This document shows, one piece after another, positions 1 to 6,041 of a stretch of DNA of 6,255 nucleotides; the first letter of the stretch is position 1, and every line of letters starts with the position of its first letter. The DNA is taken from the NCBI GenBank assembly GCA_002059205.1, contig MVCQ01000186.1, positions 1 through 6,255 of the forward strand. Reading direction: 5' to 3'. A program made the translations under genes and the position numbers. The DNA comes from Candidatus Latescibacteria bacterium 4484_107. Its GTDB lineage: Bacteria > Latescibacterota > 4484-107. The notes beneath the pieces were generated by a model, which ran no database searches, was not told the origin of the DNA, and was given only the letters and a program-made list of their open reading frames with translations.

Positions 1-1584
1 GACACCACCGAACGCAAGCAAGTGGAAGAGGAATTGCAAAGATACAAGCTTATGGTGGAGTCTTCCAATGACGCCATGTTCATCAAAGATCTGGAAAGCC
101 GCTATGTGCTGGTCAACAGGAAGGTATTGGAGTTGTTCGGCGGTATTTCCGCTGAGGAGATTATCGGGAAGAATGATACTGAGATTATGTCCTTAGAGGA
201 TGCGCAATGTAATATCAAGGATGATCGGGAGGTGTTCAAGACAGATGAAATCAAGGATTTCCTCAAGAAGAATACCATAGCGGGTGAGGATTATTGGCTC
301 CATGCTACGAAAATCCCTCTGAGGGATGATAAAGGGAAGGTCATCGGTCTTATCGGGATTGCCCGGGATATTACCGAACGCAAACATCTGGAGGAACAAC
401 TTCGCCAGGCCCAAAAGATGAAGGCCATCGGAACCCTGGCCGGAGGGGTGGCCCATGATTTCAACAACCTGCTCACGGCGATCCAGGGAAACACCGAACT
501 GGCTTTGATGAATATTCAGGAGGATACGTTCTCCTATCGAAAGCTGAGCGAGATTCGAAAAGCGGCTATGCGCGCCGCCAATCTGACCCGTCAGCTTCTT
601 CTGTTCAGCCGCCAACAGCCGATGGCGATGAAACTCCTCGACCTGAACGAAATCATCGAGGAGGAGGCCAACATGCTGGACCGTCTCATCGGCGAGCACA
701 TCGTTTTGACCACCGAGTTGAAGCCCGGACTCTGGAAAATTGAGGGAGACATAGGGGCCATCGAGCAGGTAATCATGAATCTGGTGATCAACGCCCGGGA
801 TGCGTTGACGGAGGGCGGCGAGATCACCATCGGATCCCGGAATGTGCAGGTGGATGAGGCCTATTGCAGGATGCACGAAGAGGCCCGCCCCGGAAAATTC
901 GTATGTCTGTCGGTCCGGGATACGGGAGAAGGCATAGATCCAGGCATTTTGGATCGGATCTTCGAGCCTTTCTTTACCACAAAAGGACTTGGCGTGGGAA
1001 CCGGCCTGGGGCTTTCGGTGGTGTATGGAATCGTCAAGAAGCACGAAGGGTGGATCACTGTGGAAAGCGATTCGGGGAATGGGACCCTTTTCAGGACGTA
1101 TCTTCCGGCGGTTTTGAAGCGTTCGGGGAAAAAGGAGACCCCGGGAACGCCCGTTTCCCCCGAGGAGGCCTTCAGAGGCCATGGGGCGCGCATTCTGTTA
1201 GTGGAGGACGACGACGCCATCCGGGCTTTGTCCGAAGAGATTCTCTCCGGGCAAGGATACGTCGTCCTTCCTGCCGCAACTGTGCAGGAGGCATGGAATG
1301 TCTTTGACAAAGCAACGGGAAATTTCGATCTCCTGTTCTGCGACGTGGTGCTCCCCGACGGAAGAGGCCCCGAGTTGGTGAAACGGCTTCTTGAGCGCAG
1401 ACCCGGCATCCGCGTGCTGTTTACCAGCGGATACAGCACCGGAAAATCGGACGGCTATTCCCTTCTGGAGGGGGAATACCCGTACCTCCAGAAGCCTTAC
1501 CAACTGTCCGACTTGCTCAAGGCCGTGCACGATGCGTTGAAGGCAGGTGTCGGGGATCAGGGAAAGGAAATGGCTGACTCCTGA
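1..1584 (+). CDS. Hybrid sensor histidine kinase (PAS-HisKA-HATPase-REC), 5' truncated by the window edge
   Basis: Cytoplasmic part of a two-component sensor that autophosphorylates on His and passes the phosphate to its own receiver. The reading frame is open from base 1, and the first codons read DTTERKQ, the usual end of a PAS domain, so the real start lies upstream and the GTG at 22 is probably not it. Numbering from base 22: a PAS domain spans about 5-117 and ends in RDITERK. HisKA follows with the H-box GGVAHDFNNLL (phospho-acceptor H145). HATPase_c has the N-box NLVINARDAL (N253, N257), G1 DTGEG (300-304), F-box FEPFFTTK and G2 GTGLGLS. A receiver domain (388-508) has the acidic pocket D396-D398, phospho-acceptor D441, T468 and K491, all intact. 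The HDFNN H-box fits the HPK4-type kinases. No membrane segment is visible in this part. The signal sensed is unknown. The last dozen or so codons fall in a repeat hairpin. Confidence 0.94.
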   Translation, partial: DTTERKQVEEELQRYKLMVESSNDAMFIKDLESRYVLVNRKVLELFGGISAEEIIGKNDTEIMSLEDAQCNIKDDREVFKTDEIKDFLKKNTIAGEDYWLHATKIPLRDDKGKVIGLIGIARDITERKHLEEQLRQAQKMKAIGTLAGGVAHDFNNLLTAIQGNTELALMNIQEDTFSYRKLSEIRKAAMRAANLTRQLLLFSRQQPMAMKLLDLNEIIEEEANMLDRLIGEHIVLTTELKPGLWKIEGDIGAIEQVIMNLVINARDALTEGGEITIGSRNVQVDEAYCRMHEEARPGKFVCLSVRDTGEGIDPGILDRIFEPFFTTKGLGVGTGLGLSVVYGIVKKHEGWITVESDSGNGTLFRTYLPAVLKRSGKKETPGTPVSPEEAFRGHGARILLVEDDDAIRALSEEILSGQGYVVLPAATVQEAWNVFDKATGNFDLLFCDVVLPDGRGPELVKRLLERRPGIRVLFTSGYSTGKSDGYSLLEGEYPYLQKPYQLSDLLKAVHDALKAGVGDQGKEMADS

Positions 1585-1597
1585 TCCCTGACACCTG
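1544..1597 (+). repeat. 19-bp inverted repeat spanning the kinase stop codon
   Basis: The arm at 1544-1562 pairs with 1579-1597 over 19 consecutive positions. Two of these are G-T wobbles in RNA (1552/1589 and 1562/1579). The loop is 16 nt (1563-1578). The kinase TGA (1582-1584) lies in the right arm. A T6 run follows at 1611-1616, 13 nt after the stem. This is too far for a classical intrinsic terminator, although the hairpin could still protect or end the transcript. Confidence 0.8.
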
Positions 1598-1601
1598 ACT
1601 C
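1574..1601 (+). repeat. Heptamer tandem repeat CTGANNC, four copies
   Basis: Four consecutive 7-nt units (ctgactc, ctgatcc, ctgacac, ctgactc) begin inside the last codons of the kinase and run into the spacer. They form most of the right arm of the hairpin at 1544-1597. Confidence 0.8.
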
Positions 1602-1617
1602 CCGCCTATGTTTTTTC

Positions 1618-1644
1618 TCTGCGCGCTCTGCGATTTCTGCGGTG
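1618..1644 (+). repeat. Nonamer tandem repeat TCTGCGNNN, three copies
   Basis: Three 9-nt units share the core tctgcg (tctgcgcgc, tctgcgatt, tctgcggtg). They lie between the kinase and the DUF4432 gene, just upstream of its ribosome binding site, and would be in the 5' untranslated part of that gene's mRNA if the two genes are cotranscribed. Confidence 0.7.
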
Positions 1645-1656
1645 CGCATCCAATCG

Positions 1657-1663
1657 AAAGGAG
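1657..1663 (+). promoter_or_regulatory. Shine-Dalgarno site of the DUF4432 gene
   Basis: AAAGGAG sits 6 nt before the ATG at 1670 and supports that start. Confidence 0.85.
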
Positions 1664-1669
1664 AAAAAA

Positions 1670-2761
1670 ATGCCTGAGTTGTATGGAACCTATCAGACGA
1701 AAGAAGCATTGCTCCGGAAGATCGGGAACATTTCCCAGATTGCGGGAGTCCGATCCTGTGAGGGAACCGAAGGGAACGAGCGGGGCGTGCAGGCGGTGGA
1801 CTTCCGAACCGGTACAGGATTTCATTTTACCGTGCTGCCCGGCCGTGGGATGGACGTTTCGTTTGCGGAGCACTGCGGCCGGCCCCTCTGCTGGCGTTCT
1901 TCCACCGGAGACATAGGGGCGTCATTCTTCGAGCCGGAGGATTTGGGATGGCTGCGGTCCTTTTCCGGGGGATTGGTGGTCACGTGCGGCCTGAGCAATG
2001 TAGGCGCGCCCTGTTTTGACGACGGCGAGAAATTGGGCCTGCACGGCCGCATCGCGCATATCCCGGCCAAGCATGTGTACGTAGATGGAAAATGGGTGGA
2101 TGACGAATACGTGATGTGGGCGCAGGGCACGATGCGCGAGAGCCGCGTGTTCGGGGAAAACTTAGCATTGACGCGAAGAGTATGGGCGAAGTTAGGGGAA
2201 AATCGCCTCTTCCTCGAAGACACGGTGGAGAATCTTGGATTTGAGCCGGCCCCGCTGATGCTCCTCTATCACATCAACGGAGGATATCCGGCGGTGGACG
2301 AAGGATCCGAACTGGTGTCGCCGACGGAATCCGTCGCGCCGAGGGATGAGGAGGCGGAGCGGGGACTGGAGGAATACGCCGTGTTTCAGAAACCCACACC
2401 CGGATTCAAAGAGCGGGTGTACTATCACGAGATGAAGGCCGATGAGGAGGGACGGGTGCACGCCGCACTCATCAATCGCAGCTTCGACAACGGAGCGGGC
2501 TTCGGGTTCTACGTGGCGTATCGGAAGGAGGCGTTGGATCGCTTCACGGAATGGAAAATGAACGGGGAAGGCACGTACGTGGTGGGGATGGAGCCCGCCA
2601 ATTGCGTGGTGGACGGTCGGGCCAACGTGCGCGCCCGCGGCGAGTTGAAGTTTATCCTTCCGGGGGAACAAAAACAATTCGAACTGGAAATCGGAGTATT
2701 GGCTTCAAAGAAAGAAATCGAGGCATTCGAGGAGAAGGTGCGGCGGATTAAAGGGAAATAA
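1670..2761 (+). CDS. DUF4432 / aldose 1-epimerase-like protein (galactose mutarotase fold)
   Basis: A 363-residue protein with the look of the DUF4432 family, whose members have the beta-sandwich mutarotase fold and are thought to bind a sugar; substrates are mostly undefined. Visible landmarks: LPGRGMDVSFAE (56-67), the RG(M)D motif typical of the family's N-terminal half; GLHGR with H125; LLYHINGGYP with H201; and GMEPANC with E308. From the general mutarotase mechanism, the His residues and the Glu are the likely catalytic or sugar-binding residues (inference). No signal peptide or membrane segment is seen, so it is probably cytoplasmic. The length suits a complete protein. The ATG is fixed by a strong Shine-Dalgarno site. 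It follows the kinase gene in the same direction after 85 nt of repeats, and cotranscription is possible but not shown. Its 3' neighbour gmhB converges on it. A lyase or isomerase of the same fold is a less likely alternative. Confidence 0.85.
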   Translation: MPELYGTYQTKEALLRKIGNISQIAGVRSCEGTEGNERGVQAVDFRTGTGFHFTVLPGRGMDVSFAEHCGRPLCWRSSTGDIGASFFEPEDLGWLRSFSGGLVVTCGLSNVGAPCFDDGEKLGLHGRIAHIPAKHVYVDGKWVDDEYVMWAQGTMRESRVFGENLALTRRVWAKLGENRLFLEDTVENLGFEPAPLMLLYHINGGYPAVDEGSELVSPTESVAPRDEEAERGLEEYAVFQKPTPGFKERVYYHEMKADEEGRVHAALINRSFDNGAGFGFYVAYRKEALDRFTEWKMNGEGTYVVGMEPANCVVDGRANVRARGELKFILPGEQKQFELEIGVLASKKEIEAFEEKVRRIKGK

Positions 2762-2763
2762 CG

Positions 2764-2854
2764 TTCCATTGGTGAGTGGTGAGTAGTGAGTGGTGGGCGC
2801 ACTCCGAAATTTGAAATGGAATCAGAAGCCAGAAGTCACGTTTCACGTTTCACG
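2764..2854. repeat. Heptamer-register repeat filling the convergent spacer
   Basis: From 2764 to 2854 the sequence divides into thirteen 7-nt words in one register. Adjacent words resemble each other and drift from one family to the next: ggtgagt twice, agtgagt, ggtgggc (2771-2798); gaaattt and gaaatgg (2806-2819); aatcaga and agccaga (2820-2833); agtcacg, then tttcacg twice (2834-2854). The 7-bp arms 2764-2770 (ttccatt) and 2815-2821 (aatggaa) are inverted. A small hairpin pairs 2788-2792 with 2800-2804. The last 19 bases encode the C-terminus of gmhB on the other strand. Confidence 0.75.
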
Positions 2855-3444
2855 AGCTTCCCCAGATCTTCCGCGATCCACCGCACCGCATCGGAAAGAT
2901 CCTGCGCTACGTAGTCCAATTGAACTTCCTGCGTCTCTTCGTTTTGCGTCTGACTTTCTCTCCCATGTCCGGTCAGCACGAGCGCCTTTTTCGCGCCGAC
3001 CCGATCTCCGGCCAGCATATCAGAAAGCGCATCCCCAACGATGTAGCTTTGAGCGGGATCCACACCAAAATCCGATGCCGCGCGCAGCAACATCCCGGGC
3101 TCCGGTTTGCGGCACTCGCACACGATTCGATAGCGGGGCACGATTCCCTCGACATGATGCGGACAGTAGTAGAATCCATCCACGTGCGCGCCCTCCCGGG
3201 CCAGAAGCTGGGCCATGCGTTCGTTCGTGTGCCGCACATCCTCCTCGCCGTAGTATCCCCGTGCGACCCCCGCCTGATTGGTCACGACCATCACCCTGAG
3301 ATTCAGTTCGTTGAGCTTCCGGATGGCCGAGGCGGCTCCGGGAAACAGCACCACCTGTTCCGGATCTCCAATGTACCCCGAAAGATCCTCATTGATTGTT
3401 CCGTCCCGGTCCAAAAATACACCGATCTCTCTATAGATTTTCAT
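2836..3444 (-). CDS. gmhB: D-glycero-beta-D-manno-heptose 1,7-bisphosphate 7-phosphatase
   Basis: A HAD-superfamily phosphatase that removes the 7-phosphate of heptose 1,7-bisphosphate in the ADP-heptose pathway for the LPS inner core. At 202 residues it is close to the usual family length. Motif I is FLDRDGTIN (nucleophile D12, acid/base D14), motif II is VVTNQAG (T55), motif III is CRKPEPGM (K113) and motif IV is VGDALSD (D138, D142). The GmhB zinc-binding set is complete: C94 and H96 in YYCPHH, then C109 and C111 in CECRKP. This set separates it from histidinol phosphatase-like and generic HAD proteins. The start at 3444 gives the expected short N-terminus before motif I and has a Shine-Dalgarno site. 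No other heptose-pathway gene (gmhA, hldE) is in the window. The final residues (KRET) are encoded by a heptamer repeat, so the very C-terminus may be recently altered. Confidence 0.93.
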   Translation of the reverse strand: MKIYREIGVFLDRDGTINEDLSGYIGDPEQVVLFPGAASAIRKLNELNLRVMVVTNQAGVARGYYGEEDVRHTNERMAQLLAREGAHVDGFYYCPHHVEGIVPRYRIVCECRKPEPGMLLRAASDFGVDPAQSYIVGDALSDMLAGDRVGAKKALVLTGHGRESQTQNEETQEVQLDYVAQDLSDAVRWIAEDLGKLVKRET

Positions 3445-3448
3445 CGAA

Positions 3449-3453
3449 CTCCT
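3449..3453 (-). promoter_or_regulatory. Shine-Dalgarno site of gmhB
   Basis: AGGAG on the minus strand lies 4 nt before the ATG at 3444. The spacing is slightly short but usable, and it supports the start chosen. Confidence 0.65.
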
Positions 3454-3499
3454 GCTGGGTTCAGCGATTCCAGCCCCGTTCAGAATTTCATTGGACAGC

Positions 3500-3530
3500 C
3501 TGAAGACTGAAGACTGAAGACTGAAGACTG
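3500..3530. repeat. Perfect heptamer tandem repeat CTGAAGA x4
   Basis: Four identical 7-nt units (3500-3527) are followed by a partial ctg. They are in the untranslated region some 55 nt upstream of gmhB on the minus strand. Apart from this, the palindrome at 3648-3680 and weak pairing at 3570-3625, I see nothing coding in the 295-nt spacer 3445-3739. Confidence 0.9.
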
Positions 3531-3647
3531 GCTTCCGAAGGTATTGGGAAACTGAATTTGGTCAGTTGGCGGAATTCACCCGAAAGGGTTTCAGGAGAAG
3601 CGCAGCATGAAAGCTGGGGATTCCGTATGTTGGGAATAAGTATGCAG

Positions 3648-3680
3648 AGACCTCCGGGATTTCAAAAATCTCGGAGGTCT
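3648..3680. repeat. 15-bp palindrome, possible terminator after the MEMO gene
   Basis: The arm at 3648-3662 (agacctccgggattt) pairs with 3666-3680 with one mismatch that is a G-T wobble in RNA, leaving a 3-nt loop (caa). It starts about 60 nt beyond the MEMO stop codon on the minus strand. No T tract follows on that strand. On the plus strand a T6 run (3690-3695) comes 9 nt later. It may act as a terminator or mRNA 3' end in either direction, or be a copy of a dispersed palindromic element. Confidence 0.7.
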
Positions 3681-3739
3681 GATGACCGATTTTTTCAAAC
3701 TACATCGGCGATGCTGGATTCCGCGCGTAGAAATAAACG

Positions 3740-4600
3740 CTAATTTTCTCCGTTTCCCTTGAAAAACGCCGCGGACATATAACCCACCACCTGAGTCCGA
3801 TCCCCGGTCACATCCCCCGAATTGGCATAGGCGAGCACCTCGGCGCGGTCTGCTCCGAGAGTCCGGGCCGCGATCATCGCGCTTACGATGGGACCGCCTC
3901 CGCAGGCCTCGCAGACTCGCGATGACAGACTATCAGACAGCCGCCTGTCGTCGAACTCCGAGACCGCTTCCATCACCATCCGATCCAACCGGACGGCCTC
4001 CTCATAAGGATGAAAGTGCGACAGATCCGAACTCGCCACGATCAGCGCTTTCTCCTCCTTCAAGACCTCCGCCAAAGCCCTTCCGAGATGCTCGCAGGAG
4101 GTCCGGTCCTGATCGCCCATCACAATCGGGATCAGGGAGAATTCCGTCAGCACGCTTTGCAGAAAAGGCAGTTGCACTTCCAGGGAATGCTCCTGCCGAA
4201 ACGAAAGCGTTGATCTATGGCCGTGATCGGAGATCGTCAGCGTGGGATAGGAGGCGAGCTTTTCGACGCAGGCCCGATGCACGGGAATCCCGCCGAGAGG
4301 CGTCTCGTATCCCCCTCCTCCGTAAACCGCGCTTCCGCTGAAAGACTCCGTGTGAGTCGGCGCAATCACCGCCACCACGTTTATGTCGCGGCCCGCCACC
4401 TGACGGTATGCTTGGGCCGCCACCCGGCCTGAATACATATAGCCCGCATGGGGCGCAACCAAAGCGATGATCCGCGTTCCCAATTGAAACACTTCGCTTT
4501 TTTCGAGAAAACCCTCGACCGCGCTTTCGAGCGTCTTGCGATCCCCGGGATAAAACTGACCCGCCACAGCAGCCTTTCGCACGTTGCCTTCGAGTTTCAT
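3740..4600 (-). CDS. amrB: MEMO family protein (AmmeMemoRadiSam system protein B)
   Basis: A 286-residue protein that matches the MEMO family from end to end. The family shares the fold of extradiol dioxygenases; its bacterial function is unsettled, and it often occurs with AMMECR1-domain and radical-SAM partners. Landmarks: RKAAVAGQFYP (8-18) at the N-terminus, VAPHAGYMYSG (H51), IAPTHT (H83), EHSLEVQLPFLQ (137-148), ASSDLSHF (D192, H195), EACGGGP (C233) and ANSGDVTGD...VVGY near the end. H51, H83 and C233 occupy the positions of the His-His-Cys metal site described for human MEMO1, and all are present. The family's usual GP(S/N)H reads APTH here. No signal peptide is seen. No AMMECR1 or radical-SAM gene lies in the window. 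The gene starts just after a tRNA terminator and ends 295 nt before gmhB. Confidence 0.93.
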   Translation of the reverse strand: MKLEGNVRKAAVAGQFYPGDRKTLESAVEGFLEKSEVFQLGTRIIALVAPHAGYMYSGRVAAQAYRQVAGRDINVVAVIAPTHTESFSGSAVYGGGGYETPLGGIPVHRACVEKLASYPTLTISDHGHRSTLSFRQEHSLEVQLPFLQSVLTEFSLIPIVMGDQDRTSCEHLGRALAEVLKEEKALIVASSDLSHFHPYEEAVRLDRMVMEAVSEFDDRRLSDSLSSRVCEACGGGPIVSAMIAARTLGADRAEVLAYANSGDVTGDRTQVVGYMSAAFFKGNGEN

Positions 4601-4608
4601 CGCCCAAC

Positions 4609-4614
4609 CCTCCT
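4609..4614 (-). promoter_or_regulatory. Shine-Dalgarno site of the MEMO gene
   Basis: AGGAGG on the minus strand, 8 nt before the ATG at 4600, is a near-ideal site that fixes the start. Confidence 0.85.
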
Positions 4615-4627
4615 CGCTCTCGCCTGC

Positions 4628-4657
4628 AAAAAAAAAGTGCGCCGCAGCGACGCACTT
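4628..4657 (-). terminator. Intrinsic terminator of the tRNA pair
   Basis: Read on the minus strand, AAGTGCG (4657-4651) pairs with CGCACTT (4641-4635). The stem extends by a G-U and a C-G pair around a 5-nt loop (4648-4644), and a run of nine T follows (4636-4628). This is a classical rho-independent terminator about 50 nt beyond the tRNA-Val 3' end. The MEMO start codon lies 27 nt further on. Confidence 0.92.
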
Positions 4658-4674
4658 CCTTCCAATCTAATGGC

Positions 4675-4696
4675 GCCGCTCTCTTCACGAAGCGGC
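4675..4696 (-). other. Small hairpin in the tRNA trailer
   Basis: The 6-bp arms 4675-4680 (gccgct) and 4691-4696 (agcggc) flank a 10-nt loop between tRNA-Val and the terminator. No T tract follows. It may help 3'-end processing or be fortuitous. Confidence 0.35.
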
Positions 4697-4706
4697 ATGG
4701 GATCTA

Positions 4707-4783
4707 TGGTGGGCGATACTGGAATTGAACCAGTGACCTCTGGTATGTGAAACCAGCACTCTAACCAACTGAGCTAATCGCCC
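4707..4783 (-). tRNA. tRNA-Val (anticodon CAC)
   Basis: A full 77-nt cloverleaf on the minus strand: acceptor GGGCGAT/ATCGCCC, D-stem GCTC/GAGT, anticodon stem CTGGT/ACCAG with loop TTCACAT (anticodon CAC, decoding GUG), a 5-nt variable loop, T-arm ACTGG/CCAGT with TTCAATT, discriminator A and an encoded CCA (4709-4707). It lies 12 nt after the CAU tRNA and is probably cotranscribed with it. Confidence 0.97.
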
Positions 4784-4795
4784 ACAAAAGTCCGA

Positions 4796-4872
4796 TGGTG
4801 GGCCCACCAGGACTCGAACCTGGGACCAGTCGATTATGAGTCGACTGCTCTAACCAACTGAGCTATGGGCCC
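4796..4872 (-). tRNA. tRNA with CAU anticodon, probably tRNA-Ile2 (lysidine type)
   Basis: A full 77-nt cloverleaf: acceptor GGGCCCA/TGGGCCC, D-stem GCTC/GAGC, anticodon stem GTCGA/TCGAC with loop CTCATAA (anticodon CAU), T-arm CCAGG/CCTGG with TTCGAGT, discriminator A and encoded CCA. CAU tRNAs can be initiator Met, elongator Met or Ile2. The 1-72 G-C pair argues against a standard initiator. The acceptor has C4-G69 and C5-G68, the pairs known to be recognised by E. coli TilS, and the anticodon arm resembles the Ile2 tRNAs of E. coli and B. subtilis as I remember them. I therefore favour Ile2 decoding AUA; elongator Met is the alternative. Confidence 0.93.
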
Positions 4873-4889
4873 GCGCATAGTCCTTCGTA

Positions 4890-4917
4890 AAGATAAGGAA
4901 TTTTCGAAAAAGGTCAA
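4890..4917 (-). promoter_or_regulatory. Sigma70-type promoter of the tRNA pair
   Basis: On the minus strand, TTGACC (4917-4912) as -35 and TATCTT (4895-4890) as -10 are separated by 16 nt. Transcription would start near 4883, about 11 nt before the 5' end of the CAU tRNA. Apart from this promoter, the 128-nt spacer 4873-5000 shows nothing else clear, including no obvious terminator for the oxidoreductase gene. Confidence 0.7.
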
Positions 4918-5000
4918 GTACTTTTTGAGAGATGTTGCGAAGATTACACCATTTTTTCGAGCCATGGAAGAAACGCACACTCCCTTTCGCCCGAATAAAC

Positions 5001-6041
5001 TCATCCAAGCGCCACCGGCGCTCCCTGCTGTTCCATGGAGCGCTGACACGCATCCAACACCCGGAGCACGCGCAGACCGTCTCGTCCGTCGCTTCTCGGA
5101 GGGATGCGTTTCTCTACGCATTGGACGAAATGCTCGCACTCCGCACGCAGCGGCTCCGTCATCACGACCCTCGGAATCAGCACATCGCCCCAGCGCAGAC
5201 TGAGCGATTCTCCGTACGTGGCGTACTCGCCTGGTCGATTCAGCCCAATAGAAGGAGAATCGACGTTCTGTTCCACGCCCTTATCGTAAATTCGGATCAT
5301 CTCCCCGGTGGCCATATCGTCGAACACGGCCATCTTCCGGCTGCCCACCACTGTCAGCTTGCGAATCTTGTGGGGATCCAGCCAGCTCACGTGGATGTGC
5401 GCCATCGCGCCTCCCTCAAAATGAAGGATGGCAAACGCCACGTCTTCGACGCCTTTCCGAAGATAGGACTGGCCCACGGCGGTCACCCGGATCGGCTCCT
5501 TTCCCAGCAGGAAAAGCACCACCGACACATCGTGCGGCGCGAAACTCCACAGCGCGTTCTCGTCTTTGCGCAGCTTCCCTAAGTTCACCCGCTGCGAATA
5601 CAGATAATACGGGGCTCCCAGTTCTCCTTGATCTACGTACTCTTTCAATTGCAAAAGCGCACAATGATATTCCATCAAATGCCCCACCATCAGAATGCGC
5701 TCCCGCTCCTCCGCCAGCCGCACCAAGCGCTCCCCGTCGCCCACGTCCAACACCATCGGTTTCTCCACGAACACGTCCTTGCCCGCCTCCAGCGCTTGAG
5801 CAGCCAGCACATAGTGCGTGACCGGAAGGGTGGCGATGACCACCGCGTCCACCTCCGGATCGGCGATGACCTCCTCCGGAGCCGTCGTCGTCCGGATCGC
5901 GGGATAGTCCCGCCCGATTCCCTTCAGCACCTCCGGATTGGCGTCGCACGCCGCCACCACGCGACTGTCGCGAAGCCCGGCGAAATTGCGGAGCAGGTTC
6001 CTGCCCCAACTTCCAACACCGATTTGTCCAATGCGTATCAT
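5001..6041 (-). CDS. Gfo/Idh/MocA family oxidoreductase, probably acting on an NDP-sugar
   Basis: A 346-residue NAD(P)-dependent dehydrogenase with the typical two-domain layout. The N-terminal Rossmann domain (1-120) has GVGSWG (8-13) and, after the second strand, ACDANPE; FVEKPM (E93-K94-P95) is the family's signature with the catalytic Lys. The C-terminal alpha/beta domain carries WSFAPHDVSVVLFLLG (H170, D171), in the region that supplies the catalytic Asp/His in relatives such as WlbA, and it ends in a helical segment with RSDGRDGLRVLRVLDA. The GQIGVGSWGRNLLRNF start resembles members linked to surface-sugar synthesis. The gene follows rfbB on the same strand after 110 nt, which fits nucleotide-sugar metabolism. 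The exact substrate is not determinable here: a UDP-sugar uronate 3-dehydrogenase or a dTDP-sugar enzyme are options. The start at 6041 puts the dinucleotide motif at residue 8 as expected, but the upstream ribosome site is only a G7 run. Confidence 0.9.
   Translation of the reverse strand: MIRIGQIGVGSWGRNLLRNFAGLRDSRVVAACDANPEVLKGIGRDYPAIRTTTAPEEVIADPEVDAVVIATLPVTHYVLAAQALEAGKDVFVEKPMVLDVGDGERLVRLAEERERILMVGHLMEYHCALLQLKEYVDQGELGAPYYLYSQRVNLGKLRKDENALWSFAPHDVSVVLFLLGKEPIRVTAVGQSYLRKGVEDVAFAILHFEGGAMAHIHVSWLDPHKIRKLTVVGSRKMAVFDDMATGEMIRIYDKGVEQNVDSPSIGLNRPGEYATYGESLSLRWGDVLIPRVVMTEPLRAECEHFVQCVEKRIPPRSDGRDGLRVLRVLDACQRSMEQQGAPVALG

Noticed and set aside
193..1182. Long open frame of 329 codons on the minus strand inside the kinase gene
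   Set aside because: It lies antisense to a kinase with every motif intact. Its peptide shows no recognisable family and has the composition of a shadow frame.
2790..3299. Open frames on the plus strand over gmhB (also 2920-3510)
   Set aside because: They overlap the clear gmhB coding region; the peptides are rich in Arg, Pro and Ser without domains, and they have no ribosome site.
3500..3530. CRISPR array
   Set aside because: Units are 7 nt and directly adjacent, with no spacers; the same holds for the other short-word repeats.
3558..3743. Small plus-strand gene of 61 codons in the gmhB-MEMO spacer
   Set aside because: It has no ribosome site, runs through the palindrome at 3648-3680, and shows no recognisable peptide.
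4707..4872. tRNA genes as an integration site with a mobile element
   Set aside because: There is no integrase gene, no second copy of a tRNA 3' end, and the flanking genes are ordinary.
4932..5582. Plus-strand open frames over the oxidoreductase gene (also 5416-6009 on the minus strand in another frame)
   Set aside because: The oxidoreductase frame carries GxGxxG and EKP motifs in order; the others are low-complexity shadows.
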